A stretch of 64,000 nucleotides of DNA from the NCBI RefSeq assembly GCF_018491765.1, contig NZ_JABWCU010000001.1:62001-126000 (forward strand), given 5' to 3'. Made by a program: the position numbers and the translations under genes. The DNA comes from Novosphingobium profundi. Its GTDB lineage: Bacteria > Pseudomonadota > Alphaproteobacteria > Sphingomonadales > Sphingomonadaceae. Shown here piece after piece: positions 47,098-54,625 of this stretch (positions are counted from its first letter, which is position 1; every line of letters begins with the position of its first letter). The notes beneath the pieces are model-generated. The model had not been told where the DNA came from. It saw only the letters and a list, made by a program, of their open reading frames with translations, and ran no database searches.

Positions 47098-50058
47098 TCA
47101 GAAGTTGGTCGTGAAGTTCGCGAAGAACGTACGGCCCAGGTAATCGTAGCCCGAGTAGAGCGGCGAGTTACCGTAGAGATTGAAGGCGTCGGCCGAGATC
47201 CGCGGCGGCTGCGTGTTGAAGATGTTGCGCATGCCGATGGTGAGCTCGAACTGGTCGTTGAGGTCCCACTGGACCGAGGCCGAGTGCAGGAAGTAGTCCG
47301 GCGTCTCGAAGTAGTAGTTGTCCTTGTAGACCTGCGCGAGCTCGGGGTTCTTGGTGCCGTCTGAGTTCAGCGCCAGGTAGGTGTAGGTCGCCTTGCCGGT
47401 GCCACCGGTCCAGTCGATGCCGTAGCGGAGCTTGACGTTGTCCAGCGCGTAGGTCGCGTTGAAGGTGCCGGTCCAGGCCGGGCTGCCGACAGTGCCGTTC
47501 AGGTCCTCGAGCGCGTTGTCGTCGAACAGCTTGTTGGCCTGCTCGGTGAACTTGGTGACGAGCGCGGTGAACGAGAAGACGCCCGGACCGACGTCGTGCG
47601 AATAGCGCAGGTTGAATTCCCAACCCTTCACCTGGTCGGTCGCAACGTTGATGTAGTTGTTCTCGACGGTGAGCGCGTTGTCGGCGCTGCGGGTGACCAG
47701 GCGGCAATAGCCATTGTCCGGATCGAAGCCGCCCGAGCCGTAGCACAGGTTGAGGATGTTGCTGGCGCCCAGGCGCTGCACGCCGTTGTTGATCTTGATC
47801 GAGAAGTAGTCGGCCGAGATCGAGAAGTTACCCGCCCAGCTCGGCAGAACCGGCTGCAGGATGACGCCCGCCGAGAGGTTCTTCGAGGTTTCGGCCGAGA
47901 GACCGGTCGAAGAACCACCGCCCGAGTTGACCTGGATCGAGCTGGTCTGGGTGAAGTCGGGGTTCAGGCCGATCGAGGCGCAGTTCTGCTGGAGAATGAC
48001 GTTGTTCGATTCGCCATAGCTGTCGCAAGGATCGTACGAGCTCGACAGGAAGCCGCTGGTCGATCCGAGGTACTGCTCGAAGAGCGACGGCGCGCGGTAC
48101 GAGGTGCCGTAGCTGCCGCGGAAGGTCACGCCGCGAACGGGAGCGTAATCGGCGCCCGCCTTGTAGGTCCACTCGCCGCCGTACGAGCGGTAGTGGGTGT
48201 AGCGGCCCGAGGCGTTGATGTTGAGGCTGTAGGCGAAGGGCATGTCGGCCAGGACCGGCAGCGCGACTTCGCCGAAGACTTCCCAGACCTCGTCGGTGCC
48301 GTAGGTCGGTGCCGAGGTGGTCAGGTTGTACATGTTGCCGTTGATGCTGTCGGCCGAAGGCTGGTCATCCAGCTTCGAGTGGCGGTATTCCGCACCGAAG
48401 CCGGCCTTGGCCGTGCCGCCGGGCAGTTCGAAGAGCGAACCGTCGACGTAGAGCGAGGCGATGTACTCGGCGGTCTTGGTGGTTCCCCAGACCGTGTCGG
48501 TGATGAAGTCGCGGTAGGCCTGGCTGAGGTTGCCGCCGACCGAATCCGCGTTGACCGCGGGCGCGGCGACGCAGCCGTTCGAGGTGTCGACGCAGTTGAA
48601 GGTGCCGTCGCCGTTGGCGACCACGTCCAGCGACTGGGCGATGCGATCGGTGAGGAAGGTTTCCTGACCGTACTTCGCGTTCGACCACGAATAGCTGCCG
48701 TAGACGTCATAGCGCCAGTCGCTCAGGCCCGTTTCACCACGAAGGCCGCCCGCGGCGCGGAAGAAGTCCACGTCCTGCTCGCTTTTCATGATGCCGTAGC
48801 CGATGAACGAGCGCAGCGCGACGTAGTTGCCGTTCGAGATCTCGTTAGGCGAGAGGAACACGCCGTTGCGGAACTGCTCGGGGATGAGTTCCGAACCGGT
48901 GGCGTAGTCGAGCGCAAGCTGGCGGTATCCCGAGCCCGACGACTTGCGGTTGGAATAGAGGAACTCGCCGTAGAGTTCGGCATCGCCCAGGGCGTTCAGG
49001 TCGACGCTGCCCTGCAGGAAGACGTTCAGGTTCTCGGTGGGAGTGACCAGCGATTCCTTGAGCATGTCCTTGGTGAACGTGTCGCGCGTGTAGTAGCTCA
49101 CGCCCGCGTAGCCCGGGGTGTTGCCGCCGGTGACCGAAGCGTCGGGGACGAAACGGTTGAATCGGCCCGTCTCGCCGGTCACGCGGTCGGTGCCCGAACG
49201 GGTGGGAACGCCGATGGTGTTGATCGTCAGGCCACCGTTGTCGAGCGTGTAGCAGGCGGGCTCGCCGGTCTTCGGATCGACGTAGTCACCCGAACCGAAC
49301 GCGGTGCCTTCGCCCGAGAGGTAGCCGCCGATCGGGCACTTGGTGAAATCGACGTCGCCGAGGGTCACTTCCTTGCGCTTGCGCCAGTCGACCGAGGCGA
49401 CCACGTGCCAGTTGTCACCGCCGATGCCGTAGGCGCCGGAGATTCGCTGATCGACGCCTGCGCCCATCTGGGGCACGTTGATCTGCATTTCCAGCTTGGG
49501 GCCGATCAGGCTGTCATCGGTGATGATGTTGACGACGCCGCCCACGGCGTCCGAACCATAAACCGACGAGGCGCCGGCCTTGAGCACTTCGACCGACTTC
49601 ACGATCGAGGTGGGAATGGTGTTGAGGTCAACCGAGCCGACCGAGCCGCGCGTACCGGCGGGAGCCAGGCGCTTGCCGTTGAGCAGCACGAGCGTACGGC
49701 TCGGGCCCAGGCCGCGCAGGCCGACGGTGTTGACGCCGGTGCCGCCGTTCACGACGAAGCCGCCGTAGTAGTTGTTGATCTGCGAACCGCCCTGGGTGAC
49801 CGCGTTGCTCTGCAGCACGTCCGAAAGCGAGTTGAAGCCCTGTTCGACCATCTGGTCGCGGTTGATGACCGTCAGCGGCTCGGGCGAGGTAAAGTTGCGG
49901 TCCTGCGAGAGGCGCGAACCGGTGACGACGATTGCGTCCCTGGGAGCTTCGGTCTCGTCGCCAGTGGCGTCCTGAGCCAGAACGGGAGTGGCGCTGAGCG
50001 CAATGGTGGACAGGCACGTCGCGCTAAAGAGCGCGGTGCGCTTGAGATGGGATTTCAA
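47098..50058 (-). CDS. TonB-dependent receptor (large, Oar/Cir-like)
   Basis: 986 residues. The start is TTG with an AAGGGG ribosome site seven bases upstream; no ATG fits. A signal peptide (FSATCLSTIALSATPVLAQ) is followed by the lead DAIVVTGSRLSQDRN, plug motifs PLTVINRDQMVEQGFNSL, GLRGLGPSRTLVLLNGKRLA and VYGSDAVGGVVNIIT, and a barrel with DNVKLRYGIDW and NIFNTQPPRIS near the end; the terminal residue is Phe (FFANFTTNF). It is a TonB-energised outer-membrane importer of the large subgroup found in sphingomonads and Caulobacter. It is one of two receptors that flank the oxygenase cluster. Confidence 0.96.
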   Translation of the reverse strand: MKSHLKRTALFSATCLSTIALSATPVLAQDATGDETEAPRDAIVVTGSRLSQDRNFTSPEPLTVINRDQMVEQGFNSLSDVLQSNAVTQGGSQINNYYGGFVVNGGTGVNTVGLRGLGPSRTLVLLNGKRLAPAGTRGSVGSVDLNTIPTSIVKSVEVLKAGASSVYGSDAVGGVVNIITDDSLIGPKLEMQINVPQMGAGVDQRISGAYGIGGDNWHVVASVDWRKRKEVTLGDVDFTKCPIGGYLSGEGTAFGSGDYVDPKTGEPACYTLDNGGLTINTIGVPTRSGTDRVTGETGRFNRFVPDASVTGGNTPGYAGVSYYTRDTFTKDMLKESLVTPTENLNVFLQGSVDLNALGDAELYGEFLYSNRKSSGSGYRQLALDYATGSELIPEQFRNGVFLSPNEISNGNYVALRSFIGYGIMKSEQDVDFFRAAGGLRGETGLSDWRYDVYGSYSWSNAKYGQETFLTDRIAQSLDVVANGDGTFNCVDTSNGCVAAPAVNADSVGGNLSQAYRDFITDTVWGTTKTAEYIASLYVDGSLFELPGGTAKAGFGAEYRHSKLDDQPSADSINGNMYNLTTSAPTYGTDEVWEVFGEVALPVLADMPFAYSLNINASGRYTHYRSYGGEWTYKAGADYAPVRGVTFRGSYGTSYRAPSLFEQYLGSTSGFLSSSYDPCDSYGESNNVILQQNCASIGLNPDFTQTSSIQVNSGGGSSTGLSAETSKNLSAGVILQPVLPSWAGNFSISADYFSIKINNGVQRLGASNILNLCYGSGGFDPDNGYCRLVTRSADNALTVENNYINVATDQVKGWEFNLRYSHDVGPGVFSFTALVTKFTEQANKLFDDNALEDLNGTVGSPAWTGTFNATYALDNVKLRYGIDWTGGTGKATYTYLALNSDGTKNPELAQVYKDNYYFETPDYFLHSASVQWDLNDQFELTIGMRNIFNTQPPRISADAFNLYGNSPLYSGYDYLGRTFFANFTTNF

Positions 50059-50411
50059 TGGATTGCCCCTTGTTCATGATGTCACGCAACCGACTTGCAG
50101 ATCCCCGAGGTGTGACCGCGACGAGGATCTGCAAGGAAGAGCGATGTCTTGCGACTGCGTTGGGGCAACGATGCCACGGTGGTGGCACGCGGCAACTTCA
50201 AACCCTTGGAAGCAACAAAAAAACCGTTTAGGTGTAATAAAGCTGCAACACTGGACATTTCGTTGTCGCCGCAAGGTGATAAAAGATCGGCGCGAGGCAA
50301 CGCACATCTCGAGCGGCCCAAGATTTCGGGCTCGCCAGAAAAAATTTCCTGAAATTACAGGTATGTATACGTAGGCCAGGGCGTTCGCGTCGCGTGCCCG
50401 AGGTCTTTGGG
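50059..50411 (-). promoter_or_regulatory. Long A+T-richer leader of the TonB receptor at 47098-50058
   Basis: 353 bases without a gene, notably A+T-rich between 50200 and 50370. It contains TGCAACACTGG (50244-50254) 186 bases before the start codon; the same element with one change sits 191 bases before the other large receptor. A/T-rich tracts such as CAAAAAAACCG suggest a promoter or regulator site. Confidence 0.5.
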
Positions 50412-50981
50412 TCAGCGCACCCGGTGCGCCTTGACACCCATCTCGCCATTGAGCCGAAGCCAATAGCTGCCCATCGCGGCCGGCTCGAGTTCGACGCGGT
50501 CACCGGGCTTGGGGGCTGACTGTCCATTTCGGCGTGAACTGGTCTCCCAGACTGCATCGCCCTCGGCGATCGTCACGCGGTAGTAGCCGCGCGGAAGCGT
50601 CTGGACCGCCGTCACACTCGAGACGAGCCGGGTCTCCTCGGCCTCGTCCTTGCCCTTCTCGAACAAGGCGATGCGCGGCACGCCGAAGCCGAACAGCGAC
50701 TTGCGAACCTTGCGCGCCTCGTCCTTGTCAACGATCGCGACTTCGCCCTGGTCGCTCGCGGCGATCAGCGTAGCACTCTCCCGGTCGAAGCAGGCCAACC
50801 GCGCGGCGTCGTCCGTGAGCGTGCGGCATTGCGCCAGGGCGCGCAGCGAAGTGGGGCGTTCGCCCGGCTCGTCGGCCTGGGCGAGGGTGGGCAGTACCGC
50901 CAACGTCGGTGCCGTGAGTGCGAGCGCGAGCGTGAGCAGCCGCGTGGGCAGGGGGGGCTTGAAGGAAAGTCCGGCGGCCAT
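50412..50981 (-). CDS. Exported protein of unknown function
   Basis: 189 residues with a hydrophobic signal (LLTLALALTAPTLAVLPTLAQA). The mature part starts with LRALAQCRTLTDDAARLACFDRE, which places two cysteines in a CRxLxDDxARLxCFD pattern seen in small periplasmic proteins, then a Lys/Glu-rich linker and beta-strands (YYRVTIAEGDAVWETSS, SYWLRLNGEMGVKAHRVR). I do not recognise a named family. It is the gene between the receptor leader and the first oxygenase, and points the same way as both. Confidence 0.75.
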   Translation of the reverse strand: MAAGLSFKPPLPTRLLTLALALTAPTLAVLPTLAQADEPGERPTSLRALAQCRTLTDDAARLACFDRESATLIAASDQGEVAIVDKDEARKVRKSLFGFGVPRIALFEKGKDEAEETRLVSSVTAVQTLPRGYYRVTIAEGDAVWETSSRRNGQSAPKPGDRVELEPAAMGSYWLRLNGEMGVKAHRVR

Positions 50982-51123
50982 GGTCGGTGTCCTCGTGCAG
51001 GCGTGGTACGGGCTTGGCGGGCTCGCAGACTTGCACAGTGTCCGCCCGGGCGAAAGTCCCGAGGTCCTTGCCGCGGTGGGAAATTTTCGGTGCGAGGCGG
51101 CCGTGAGGGCAGCGCCTTCCGGC

Positions 51124-51864
51124 TCAGGCGGGAACCGCGCCCTTGCGTGCCCAGCCGGTGATCGCGTAGCGCCGGTTGGGCGCGGCGCGGGTCACCTCGC
51201 TGACCGAATGGGCATGGCCGACCCGGATGAGGTCGAGCGTGTTGAACGAGGGGACCGCGATGCGTCCGGCATCCTCGTCGTCGTGCAGGACGAGCAAGCC
51301 GCCCCATTCCGGACGCCACACCGGGTTGAGCCCCAGCACATAGGCGGCGTGGCGGTTCTTGCCTGCCACCACGTCGTCGTGCCCGGTGAGAAAATCGCCC
51401 GGCGCATAGGCCGTCGCCTGTGCGTCGGCAAAGCTAATCCCGGCCTCACCGGTAATCGCGCGCAGCACGTCGAGTACGGCCTCGCTCGACATCCAGCGTA
51501 CGAAGGCGGCGAGCGGATCGCGACTTTGCGCGCGCTCTTTTGCACCATCGGGAACCCGCAGCGATTCGTAGCGGAATTGGAAGCCGCCGCGAGCACCGGC
51601 ATAGACAGCGGTGTCGAGCGCAGCGGTCTGCTCGGGCGGCATCTTGCTGCGTGTCTCGCGGTCGAGCTCGAAGAGCTTGTCGCCGCTGTTGATCACCTGC
51701 TTCCAGTCCTTGCGCGTGCGCAGCTCGGTCCACAGCGCCTCGGCGCTGTCGGCTGCAAGGAAGTCGCGGATGCGGGCATGGCCGCCCTGTGCGAAGTCGT
51801 TTGCCAGCGTCGTGACGTCGAGTGCGGGATTGAGGGCCAGGTGCAGGCCTTGGGTCTGGGGCAT
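51124..51864 (-). CDS. 2-oxoglutarate/Fe(II)-dependent oxygenase (prolyl-4-hydroxylase type)
   Basis: 246 residues from ATG (MPQTQGLHL); a GTG 24 bases upstream is possible. Predicted iron ligands are His162 and Asp164 (DFLTGHDDV) and His219 (RVGHAHSVSEV), with Arg231/232 (NRRYAITGW) for 2-oxoglutarate. NPVWRPEWGGLLVLHD is the typical turn after the core strand. Such enzymes hydroxylate proteins or small molecules. It is a diverged paralogue of the next gene (both open LNPxLD..L) and is oriented away from it, with 141 bases between them. Confidence 0.9.
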   Translation of the reverse strand: MPQTQGLHLALNPALDVTTLANDFAQGGHARIRDFLAADSAEALWTELRTRKDWKQVINSGDKLFELDRETRSKMPPEQTAALDTAVYAGARGGFQFRYESLRVPDGAKERAQSRDPLAAFVRWMSSEAVLDVLRAITGEAGISFADAQATAYAPGDFLTGHDDVVAGKNRHAAYVLGLNPVWRPEWGGLLVLHDDEDAGRIAVPSFNTLDLIRVGHAHSVSEVTRAAPNRRYAITGWARKGAVPA

Positions 51865-52005
51865 GGAGGAACTCGCTGGCTGCTTCACGCCAAAGGCGCG
51901 GTGTCGCTATGGCCTGGCGCGATAGCGCAAGGCCATGACCGGGATCAATGCGCGCAGCCTACGGGGTTGGGCAAGGAGGATCGGCTGTGCTAGCCGGGTG
52001 ATACC

Positions 52006-52737
52006 ATGACGCTATCCCTTTTCGATCTCAATCCCGGGCTTGACCGGGCGGCGCTGCGCACGAGGTTCGCGCGCGATGGCCGCGTGCAGGTGCGCGATTT
52101 CCTGAACCCCGAAGCCGCGGCCAACGTGCGCCAGGTGCTCGAGACGCAGACCCGCTGGGGACTTGCCTGCCAGGCTGGCGAGCAGCCGCACCGCAGCTTG
52201 CGGCCCGAGGCGATCGCCGCGCTCGCGCCGGCCGAGCGCCAGGCGCTGGCCCAGGCGATCCATCAGGCAGCGGCCGGGGGCGAGTATGCGGTGCGCTTCG
52301 CCAATTATCCGATGCTCGATGCCTACCTGCAGGGCTGGGACCGCGACGGTCCGCTCGCGCTGCTGCTCGAACACATCAACGACCAGCCGTTCCTGCAGCT
52401 CGCGCGCGACATTTGCGGTATTCCCGAGCTGATCAAGGCGGATGCCCAGGCGACGCTTTTCGCGCCGGGCGATTTCCTCGGGCCGCACACCGACAGCCAC
52501 GTCGCCGAGGGCTGGCGCGTGGCCTACGTCATGAACTTCGCCGACCCGGCGTGGCACCCCGACTGGGGCGGCTATCTCCATTTCCTCGACGAGGAGGGCG
52601 ACGTGGTGGAAGGCTGGAAGCCGCGCTTCAACGCGCTCAACCTGCTGCGCGTGCCGCAACGCCACATGGTGAGCTACGTTGCCCCGTTCGCCCCGGCGCA
52701 CCGTTTCGCGGTGACCGGCTGGTTGCGCGACCGGTAG
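52006..52737 (+). CDS. 2-oxoglutarate/Fe(II)-dependent oxygenase, paralogue
   Basis: 243 residues. Iron ligands His161 and Asp163 (DFLGPHTDSH) and His220 (RVPQRHMVSYV), with Arg233 (HRFAVTGW) as the 2-oxoglutarate contact. The PAWHPDWGGYLHFLDEEGDV stretch matches its neighbour closely. The cofactor residues all appear intact. It precedes the TPR-oxygenase gene by nine bases, so the two are probably co-expressed. Confidence 0.92.
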   Translation: MTLSLFDLNPGLDRAALRTRFARDGRVQVRDFLNPEAAANVRQVLETQTRWGLACQAGEQPHRSLRPEAIAALAPAERQALAQAIHQAAAGGEYAVRFANYPMLDAYLQGWDRDGPLALLLEHINDQPFLQLARDICGIPELIKADAQATLFAPGDFLGPHTDSHVAEGWRVAYVMNFADPAWHPDWGGYLHFLDEEGDVVEGWKPRFNALNLLRVPQRHMVSYVAPFAPAHRFAVTGWLRDR

Positions 52738-52746
52738 GCCAGCGCC

Positions 52747-54447
52747 ATGGACATGGCCCTGATGGCGCGCATCGGCGCCTTGCGTGAGGCCGCGCTTGCG
52801 GCGGAGAAGGCCGGGCGAGCGGGCGAGGCGGTGGCCCGCTTCGACGAGGCGCTCGCACTGGCTCCGCACGATTCGCGTCTGCTCAACAGCGCCGGTGGCA
52901 GCGCGCTGCGGCTGGGCGACCTGGCGCGCGCCGAACGTCTCTACGAAAAGGCGCATCGCCTCGCACCAAAGGTGAGCGAATACGCCATCAACCTTGCCGT
53001 TGCGCTCGATCACCGTGAGCGTCCAGGCGCGGCGCTGGCGGTGCTGCGCCCGCTCGAGGCGCTGGCGGGTGGCGAGCCGCGTTATTGGTCGGCGCGCGCA
53101 TCGTGCGAACGCGCAGCGGGGGACCTTGCCGCGGCGGGGGCGAGCTACGAACGCGGTCTTGCGCTCGATCCGCGTCACGCCCGGTCCTTGCAGGGCCGGG
53201 CGCGCGTGGCACTCGAACGCGGCGAACGCGACGCGCCTGCACGCTATGCACGCGCGCTCGAGGTGACGCCGGGCGATGCGCCGCTCTGGCTGGGTCGCGC
53301 GATCGCGCTTGAGGCCGCGGGCGAGATTGCCGAGGCGCGCCAGATCGGGGAGCAGCTCTCGGCGCAGATACCAGGCTGGCTCGACGCGCACCGCTTCCTT
53401 GCCGAGCTTCGCCTCAACACCGAGGTCGCGGACGCGGGCGCCGGCACGTTCGCCGACCATTTCGCGGCGGCCTGCACGAAGTTGCCTGACAATGCCGAAC
53501 TGGTCCTGGCCTGGAGTTCGGCGCTGGCCGGGGCGGATCGCTTCGCGGAAGCGCTCAAGGTCGCCGAAGCGGGGATGGCGCGCCTGCCGGACAATCCGGC
53601 GGTCGCGCTCGCGGCGGCGACGTACGCCAGCGCAGAGGGCCAGCTCGACCTTGCCGACCGTCATTTCGCGCGGCTTTCCGAAACGGGCGTCGAGCGTTCT
53701 ATCGAGGAGGCGCGCCATCGCCTGCGGCGCGGCGACCCGCAGGGCGCCGAGGCATTGGCCGCGCGCGCGCTCGCGGCCGAGCCACGCCACGTACTCGGCT
53801 GGGGCTTGCGTTCGATTGCCTGGCGCATGCTGGGCGACGAACGCGAACACTGGCTGCATGGGCAGGAAGGGCTGGTGCGCCAACTGCCGCTGGAGATGGC
53901 CGATCGCGACTGGCAGGCCGGGATCGCCTTTCTCCACTCTCTTCACAACGAGAGTTTCGTGCCCGTCGGGCAGTCGGTGCGCGGAGGCAGCCAGACGCGC
54001 GGGAGCCTGTTCAACCGGGGCGAGCCCGAACTGGCGGAGCTCGCAAAAGCCATCCGTGCGGTGGTCGAGCGCTACCGCCGCGAACTGCCGCCGCGTGACG
54101 TGCACCACCCCCTTCTTTCACGGCGTGATGAGGCATTGACCATCACCGGCTCGTGGTCGGTCCGGCTGGGGCCTGGTGGCAACCACACCGTGCACATCCA
54201 TCCCAAGGGGCTGCTGTCTTCGGCGCTCTATCTCGATCTGCCCGACCTGGCGGGTGATGCGCCCAATGCCGGAGCGCTCGAGATCGGGGGGGCGCCGCGC
54301 GGGATTGAACTGCCGCCGCGCCGCGTGGTGCCTGCACGCGAGCGGCATCTGACGCTCTTTCCCAGCACGTTGTTTCACGGCACGCGCCCGTTTGCGCAAG
54401 GTCGGCGCCTGACCGTGGCCTTCGACGTGAGCGTGCGAGGCGACTGA
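52747..54447 (+). CDS. TPR-repeat protein with C-terminal 2OG-Fe(II) oxygenase-like domain
   Basis: 566 residues. The first two thirds (about 1-370) are tetratricopeptide repeats with the usual ala-rich helices (AVARFDEALALAPHDSRLLN, RAERLYEKAHRLAPKVSEY). The C-terminal domain contains WSVRLGPGGNHTVHIHPKG (His480, His483, His485), then ALEIGGAP and LTLFPSTLFHGTRPF with RRLTVAFDV, like the TIGR02466/PF13759 oxygenases. The TPR part may dock a protein substrate. It ends the oxygenase cluster, and a hairpin follows. Confidence 0.85.
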   Translation: MDMALMARIGALREAALAAEKAGRAGEAVARFDEALALAPHDSRLLNSAGGSALRLGDLARAERLYEKAHRLAPKVSEYAINLAVALDHRERPGAALAVLRPLEALAGGEPRYWSARASCERAAGDLAAAGASYERGLALDPRHARSLQGRARVALERGERDAPARYARALEVTPGDAPLWLGRAIALEAAGEIAEARQIGEQLSAQIPGWLDAHRFLAELRLNTEVADAGAGTFADHFAAACTKLPDNAELVLAWSSALAGADRFAEALKVAEAGMARLPDNPAVALAAATYASAEGQLDLADRHFARLSETGVERSIEEARHRLRRGDPQGAEALAARALAAEPRHVLGWGLRSIAWRMLGDEREHWLHGQEGLVRQLPLEMADRDWQAGIAFLHSLHNESFVPVGQSVRGGSQTRGSLFNRGEPELAELAKAIRAVVERYRRELPPRDVHHPLLSRRDEALTITGSWSVRLGPGGNHTVHIHPKGLLSSALYLDLPDLAGDAPNAGALEIGGAPRGIELPPRRVVPARERHLTLFPSTLFHGTRPFAQGRRLTVAFDVSVRGD

Positions 54448-54480
54448 GCGGCCCGCGCCGGCGACTGTATCCAGCAAGCT

Positions 54481-54523
54481 GCGACCGCGCCCGCTCCGGT
54501 TCGACCGGGGCGGGCGCGGTCGC
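54481..54523. terminator. Long perfect hairpin after the oxygenase genes
   Basis: A stem of 19 or more pairs (GCGACCGCG arms at the outside) with a TTCG loop spans 43 bases. Its inner 27 bases are identical to the terminator hairpin at 31342-31368. No strong T-run follows, but its place after the oxygenase stop codon suggests a transcription end. Confidence 0.6.
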
Positions 54524-54555
54524 ATGCCTGCGATCATTCACGGGGCCAGGTGTGC

Positions 54556-54593
54556 ACGAAAAAGGGGCGCAAGGTCGATACCTTGCGCCCCCA
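54556..54593 (-). terminator. Terminator of the second large TonB receptor
   Basis: On the minus strand GGGCGCAAGGT pairs with ACCTTGCGCCC across a four-base loop and is followed by TTTTTCG. It lies 33 bases past the receptor stop codon. Confidence 0.85.
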
Positions 54594-54625
54594 ATTCGGT
54601 TCGGACTTCGTCCGGGTCGATGACC

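Noticed and set aside
47596..50079. Long plus-strand frame over the TonB receptor at 47098-50058
   Set aside because: The receptor signal peptide, plug and terminal Phe are unambiguous on the minus strand. The opposite frame is repetitive Val, Arg, Asp and Gly.
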